Shown: positions 60,090-64,000 of the stretch, one piece after another
Position numbering within the stretch: the stretch's first letter is position 1
Layout of the letters: each line of letters opens with the position of its first letter
Assembly (NCBI GenBank): GCA_038319685.1
Contig: JBBQDN010000001.1
Location: 62,001 to 126,000, forward strand
DNA: 64,000 nt
From: UBA6022 sp038319685
GTDB lineage: Bacteria > Patescibacteriota > Saccharimonadia > Saccharimonadales > Saccharimonadaceae
Direction: 5' to 3'
Made by a program: the position numbers and the translations under genes
The notes under the pieces: model-generated
Told to the model about the DNA's origin: nothing
Database searches by the model: none
What the model saw: the letters and a program-made list of their open reading frames with translations, nothing else

Positions 60090-61018
60090 GTAAATTTACT
60101 ATAGCATACTCTCTTAATACAACTTTAACTAAGCTCTTTCTGGAACACATCCACTGGAGGCTAAACTATAAGTATAATCCGTTATATATTAATGTGATAA
60201 ATCTATATTTATTCAGGGGAGTAAAGTCCCTGTCTAGGTTTTTTATGTATCCATCAATCTGAAAGTGGTGTAGAACAGAATTAGAACACTTTCGCTAAAC
60301 AAATCGTAACAGATAGCGACCTCTGATGGCATCAGAATTCTAAAATCATGGCAAATACATGCGTAGTTGCAAACAAATAAAAATTATTGAACAACATGTG
60401 AATAGGTAAATATTTTCATACAAAGATAGACAGGGCAGTATGAAAATATATAATTATATTTGAAACGGAAGTCATTGTGATGGAAATTTAGTGAGTTATG
60501 GTTACATAGAACTATAGTGATTATACGTCGCACAATATATCTTTTACGACATTAGATATATAAGCCAAAGATGATTCAACATACGTGTTGGAATGTGCCA
60601 GTATATTCAAGACCGTCAATCTTGGCAGGGTATTCCTGTTTAATCCATTCAAATACCGTTACTGTATGTGTCGTGCATCTCCTCGATATTACTTATGTAA
60701 CATACCTCGTGTACGCTGAACGTACTCAGGTGGCATACGTTCATAACTACGCATCAAGGCTGTTGTTATTACCGCAGCACGGCGACGTTTGCTTTTTTAT
60801 AGTTTTCCACACCTTGTATAGTTTTTTGCTGTAATCAACCATTTGCTTTTTTATTTTTTTATTGCCCTACTACCCTACTTTTCATCATTTGTGCCCTATT
60901 TGCTTTTTGATTGTTTATATATAATAATATTATTATTACACAATATTGAAAAATATGGAACAAAAATAGAACATTTTTTTCAACAGGGTATATCCCTTTT
61001 AACTCACAGGGTCCGTGC
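60090..61018. other. A/T-rich intergenic region of about 930 bp, no gene seen
   Basis: The stretch is A/T-rich, with poly-T and TTATTATA runs at 60840-60980. The short open frames in it are random-looking and Cys/Phe/Tyr-rich. No tRNA, repeat copy or ribosome site was recognised, apart from the right direct repeat at 60137-60157. It could hold regulatory sites for the division genes or be decayed sequence. Confidence 0.6.
60137..60157 (+). repeat. Short direct repeat, right copy
   Basis: A 21-bp word containing TCTGGAACACATCCACTGG, the partner of 59490-59510. Confidence 0.55.
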
Positions 61019-61951
61019 CTACTTATAAAAAGCCTTGTTACTGACACGTAAATCGACGTACTCAGGTGTAATCCCATGAGTATTCAGGTAGTTAAGCGTC
61101 CGAGCCATGTCTTCGGCTTGCTCCCCCGCCGGACGATCAATTGAAAATTTTAGTGGATACGATATAGTAGCAAGACGAAGTTCGACTTGTCTGGTTGTTC
61201 CACGAGGAATAATGACCTGCTGTACATCATAGCCCCGAGTCTTGGCGAGTCCAACTAAACGTCCAACGAAACCGAGGAATCGATTACTGGCGATAGCCTG
61301 ACCATTAGTAACTGTCACGCCGCTATTATCAACTATTTGGACTGTTGGACTAGCAAAATAGTTTTGCTTAAATGCAATACCGGTATCATCGACGTACTGC
61401 TGAACGCCGCCAACATTCCACCCGGCAATTGGACGACGCATTGAAAGCGTGACGTAAGTTTTACCTAGGCCATCAGAACCAGTGACAGTAACGTTCTGCA
61501 CCTCAGGTGTCACGGTTTTTATATACGTAGTGAGGTGTTCAATGTTTAATAAAAACCTGAGTCGTTCAATGGGCTGTGTCCCGAAATAGTCCTGTATAAC
61601 TTTTTCGTACGGTCCATCCAACCTGGTCGTCGCATCATCAGTGCGTAATTGAACCGTTGCCGTGAACTGGCTAAGCAAAAGATACACCGCTGCCGCGCCG
61701 ACAAAAACGATGAGCAGTGTCCCCCCTAAATGACGACGTTGACGCGCCAAATCGTGCACCTGTAAGCGCGGTGACCTCATCTGTGCATTTGCATCATTCG
61801 CGCTTGTGATGTGCGATGATGAACTCCCCGTCAGCGTTCGATTACGACGAAATGTGTACTTTTGATCGAGCTCTTCGGCAGTCGTTCGCTGTTCGGGCAA
61901 CGCTTGACGACGACGTGGCGAATTAGGTTGTTTTTTAGAAAATAAAGCCAT
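61019..61951 (-). CDS. FtsQ-like cell-division protein
   Basis: A 310-residue single-pass protein. Residues 1-78 are cytoplasmic and basic, the membrane helix is about 76-96 (GTLLIVFVGAAAVYLLL), and a POTRA-like domain follows (VQNVTVTGSDGLGKTYVTLSMRRPIAGWNV) with a Gln/Val-rich FtsQ-type C-terminal part (FLGFVGRLVGLAKTRGYDV). Position next to murG and ftsW supports FtsQ/DivIB. It bridges early and late divisome proteins. TACAAT is about 13 nt before the ATG. Confidence 0.85.
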   Translation of the reverse strand: MALFSKKQPNSPRRRQALPEQRTTAEELDQKYTFRRNRTLTGSSSSHITSANDANAQMRSPRLQVHDLARQRRHLGGTLLIVFVGAAAVYLLLSQFTATVQLRTDDATTRLDGPYEKVIQDYFGTQPIERLRFLLNIEHLTTYIKTVTPEVQNVTVTGSDGLGKTYVTLSMRRPIAGWNVGGVQQYVDDTGIAFKQNYFASPTVQIVDNSGVTVTNGQAIASNRFLGFVGRLVGLAKTRGYDVQQVIIPRGTTRQVELRLATISYPLKFSIDRPAGEQAEDMARTLNYLNTHGITPEYVDLRVSNKAFYK

Positions 61952-61976
61952 AAGAACTACAGCTATTGTACCAAAT

Positions 61977-63137
61977 TTATGAGTGTTCTGTGGCGGTAAT
62001 AATCATATCTGCCATGTCCGATGCCGCGTTCGGACGAGAAAAGTCATGGAACGCCCGACTCATTTTAATACGACCTACTGGATCGCTTAGTAATTGCAGG
62101 ACCGTGTCCGCTAGAATCTGTGGCGTGCTATCAAGATCATGCTCATCAATCACCAAAACAGCACCATTTTCAGCGTAGGCTTGGGCATTTTTTAATTGAT
62201 GACCACCTGTAAGATAGCCATTCGGGATCAATACTGTTGGCTGGGCCAGTGCCGCAAGCTCCAAGATTGTTGTCGCACCAGCGCGAGTCACCACGATATC
62301 TGCAGCGCCCAGCATAGATGCCATACCAGTCGAAACAAACGCATGCAACTGAAAACGCGTGTCGTTTTCAGGCGTTAGTGCGCGCATCTCGTCATACTGT
62401 TGGCTACCGGAAATAAGGACGACTGACGTATACCCAAGCAGATCATCAAGCACCCTTGCAAGCGCCTCATTAATACGCTTCGCACCCAGGCCACCACCTG
62501 TGACAACAACTAGTGGACGATCGGGGTCAAATCCAAGTTCTCTCTTTACCTGACGTTTTTGTATATCGGAAAACGGCGTAAAGTCGGCGGCGATCGGAAT
62601 ACCGACGTAGTGCGATTTATTTTTTGGATACGGATAATGTTTGAGCGGTGCCCCTGTCCCAATTGACCGTGCGAACCGAGCAAGCAATCGGTTCGTCAGG
62701 CCTGGATACGCATCAGAATCGTGAATGACCAGTGGGATGCCCAGCAAATACGCCGCAACGCCAACAGGAAGGCAGACATACCCACCTTTCGTGAATACAA
62801 CGTCTGGTCGCCAAAATAATAATTTCACAAGGCTCTGGATAAACCCAGCCCCGACAAGCACCCCGTCACGAAGATTAGGGAGAACGATAGATACGGGTCG
62901 TAGTAACTGACGCCAAACGGGAATATTGTGATAGCGTCGCAATTTACCTGATACAATCACACTAACGGGGATTGTCGTGTCAAAATGACCAATCAGACTG
63001 GTTGCCTGTGCTGAGAATTTTCGATCACACCAAAAACGAATGTCAACCTTCGGATTGCGCTGCTTTAGCTCACGAAGGACTGCGACGACTGGCGTGACGT
63101 GTCCGCCCGACCCCCCGCCTACTGCTAGGATTTTCAT
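61977..63137 (-). CDS. murG: UDP-GlcNAc:lipid-I transferase MurG
   Basis: A 386-residue GT28 enzyme making lipid II. N-terminal GGGSGGHVTPVVAVLREL is the acceptor loop, and the donor half has VTGGGLGAKRINEAL and VVTRAGATTILELAALAQPTVLIP. Hydrophobic patches near residues 88-95 and 108-112 fit membrane association. AAGGAG lies 9 nt before the ATG. Its start overlaps the end of ftsW by 68 nt. Confidence 0.96.
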   Translation of the reverse strand: MKILAVGGGSGGHVTPVVAVLRELKQRNPKVDIRFWCDRKFSAQATSLIGHFDTTIPVSVIVSGKLRRYHNIPVWRQLLRPVSIVLPNLRDGVLVGAGFIQSLVKLLFWRPDVVFTKGGYVCLPVGVAAYLLGIPLVIHDSDAYPGLTNRLLARFARSIGTGAPLKHYPYPKNKSHYVGIPIAADFTPFSDIQKRQVKRELGFDPDRPLVVVTGGGLGAKRINEALARVLDDLLGYTSVVLISGSQQYDEMRALTPENDTRFQLHAFVSTGMASMLGAADIVVTRAGATTILELAALAQPTVLIPNGYLTGGHQLKNAQAYAENGAVLVIDEHDLDSTPQILADTVLQLLSDPVGRIKMSRAFHDFSRPNAASDMADMIITATEHS

Positions 63138-64000
63138 AGCCCGTCTCCTTTATATTTGATACGTGTTCGGTGTAACGCGACAGCTGGAACGCAAGTCCTA
63201 GTGCTCCGGCAATAAATATCATACTCGTTCCTCCGAAACTGAGGAGCGGGAGTGTAATACCTGTGAGCGGAAACACGCCAATCATCGCTGCTACATTCAA
63301 TATAACATGCGCACCAAGCCAGCCAAATACGCCCGCCACAATCAGCTTCATGCGTACATCACTCAAATGATCCGCTACCTTAAGAAGCCGCATTAAAAGC
63401 GCCGTAAATAGTGCCAAAATAGCCACTAACCCTACAAACCCAAACGTCTCGCCCATAATCGCAAATACTGAGTCATTAATCGCCTCTGGAAGATATCCTG
63501 TCGCCTGAACGCTATTACCTATTCCAACACCAGTGACTCCCCCACTGCCAATTGCAATCTTAGCGTGAACAATATGATAATCGTTAGCATTATCCGTCGT
63601 TGCACTGTCACCTGCAAAAAAAGTTGCGATACGTTCAATACGATGTGGCGCAATAATTACCAGCCCAATGCCTAATACAACGACACTTGCCAGCAAAATT
63701 GCTCCGTACTTCTTATGTAGTCCGGCCATAACGAGCATACTCGCGAGAATAGCGATCAGCGCTAGGCCTGTCCCCATATCCTGCTGGAGTACGATCACAA
63801 ACATAATTGCCGCAAATGTGACAACACCGACAGGAATCAATGTTCGTTGGACATCATTAACTAGCCCTTGTCGAACTCGCATTCCTAAAAATCCGGCAAC
63901 AAATAATAGCATACCAAATTTCAAGAACTCGGCAGGTTGAATCGTCCCGAGCGGGCCAAGTGTAAACCATCGACAGGCACCAAGGCTACACTGAACAATC
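63070..64000 (-). CDS. ftsW: FtsW/RodA/SpoVE-type peptidoglycan polymerase (partial, 5' end beyond window)
   Basis: Only the C-terminal 310 residues are in the window. The reading continues through the right edge: CRWFTLGPLGTIQPAEFLKF is the family motif near the middle of the protein. Several membrane helices follow, with GIGNSVQATGYLPEAINDSVFAIMGE, GVFPLTGITLPLLSFGGTSM and a final helix. The C-terminal tail after about NIKETGYENP is polar and basic and extends over the start of murG. With murG and ftsQ this is a dcw-type cluster. Confidence 0.94.
   Translation of the reverse strand, partial: IVQCSLGACRWFTLGPLGTIQPAEFLKFGMLLFVAGFLGMRVRQGLVNDVQRTLIPVGVVTFAAIMFVIVLQQDMGTGLALIAILASMLVMAGLHKKYGAILLASVVVLGIGLVIIAPHRIERIATFFAGDSATTDNANDYHIVHAKIAIGSGGVTGVGIGNSVQATGYLPEAINDSVFAIMGETFGFVGLVAILALFTALLMRLLKVADHLSDVRMKLIVAGVFGWLGAHVILNVAAMIGVFPLTGITLPLLSFGGTSMIFIAGALGLAFQLSRYTEHVSNIKETGYENPSSRRGVGRTRHASRRSPS

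Noticed and set aside
60571..61028. Two plus-strand frames of 87 and 61 codons
   Set aside because: They lie in A/T-rich sequence, are rich in Phe/Leu/Tyr/Ser without family likeness, and lack ribosome sites and promoters with good spacing.

Overview
The window looks like a chromosomal segment of a Saccharibacteria (TM7)-type Patescibacterium, read with the standard bacterial code (TGA is used as a stop throughout). This is inferred from gene content: a split F-type ATP synthase locus, a sigma-region-4/HARE-HTH fusion, a large VirD4/TraG-like ATPase, sortase plus LPxTG protein, DUF3048, DUF475 and DUF2177 membrane proteins, and several small unassigned families typical of that group. Base composition is mid-range, with three G/C-rich genes (1073-1426, 15894-16532, 52412-52909) and one A/T-rich patch (59.5-61.0 kb). 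No phage, IS transposase or CRISPR array was seen.

Layout. 0-8.2 kb (minus): a partial carbonic-anhydrase-like gene, atpC, a small membrane protein, a structured repeat, then atpD, a 60-codon gene, atpG, atpA, atpH, atpF, atpE, atpB and an atpI-like gene. 8.3-9.2 kb: three small genes including a glutaredoxin. 9.2-16.5 kb (minus): ABC-F protein, hydrolase, two GT4 glycosyltransferases, second hydrolase, pyrH and a membrane protein. 16.7-23.2 kb: smpB, a sortase-anchored surface protein, xthA, an NnrD-like gene, an unknown gene, tRNA-Leu and a sortase. 23.2-32.0 kb: PEGA-domain protein, DUF4367-like protein, GT-C glycosyltransferase, gltX, DUF3048 protein with a two-component pair, and tRNA-Glu. 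32-41.6 kb: small genes, histidine-phosphatase-like protein, P-loop protein, CYTH protein, def, a frameshifted pseudogene, a DEAD-type helicase, an MMPL transporter, and two minus-strand genes. 41.7-52.9 kb: a second two-component pair, rRNA pseudouridine synthase, unknown, der, pth, ZIP transporter, DUF475 protein, dprA and a HIT-like gene. 53-64 kb: topA, sigma4-HARE regulator, T4SS-type ATPase, small membrane protein, ftsQ-like, murG and partial ftsW.

Two genome-wide patterns stand out. First, at least six copies (two back to back) of an intergenic element fold into the same set of hairpins, with different but still complementary stem sequences in different copies. This looks like a structured RNA or non-autonomous mobile element family that I do not recognise. 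Second, many operon-leading genes have a TANNNT hexamer exactly 6-7 nt before the ATG, indicating widespread leaderless transcription. Genes inside operons instead use Shine-Dalgarno sites or stop/start overlaps.

Functionally the window joins energy metabolism (ATP synthase), translation (smpB, gltX, def, pth, der, rsuA/rluB-type synthase), envelope building (glycosyltransferases, murG, ftsW, ftsQ, sortase and its substrate) and DNA traffic (dprA, T4SS-type ATPase, topA, xthA). This suits a small-genome host-associated cell with competence and a surface-anchoring system.
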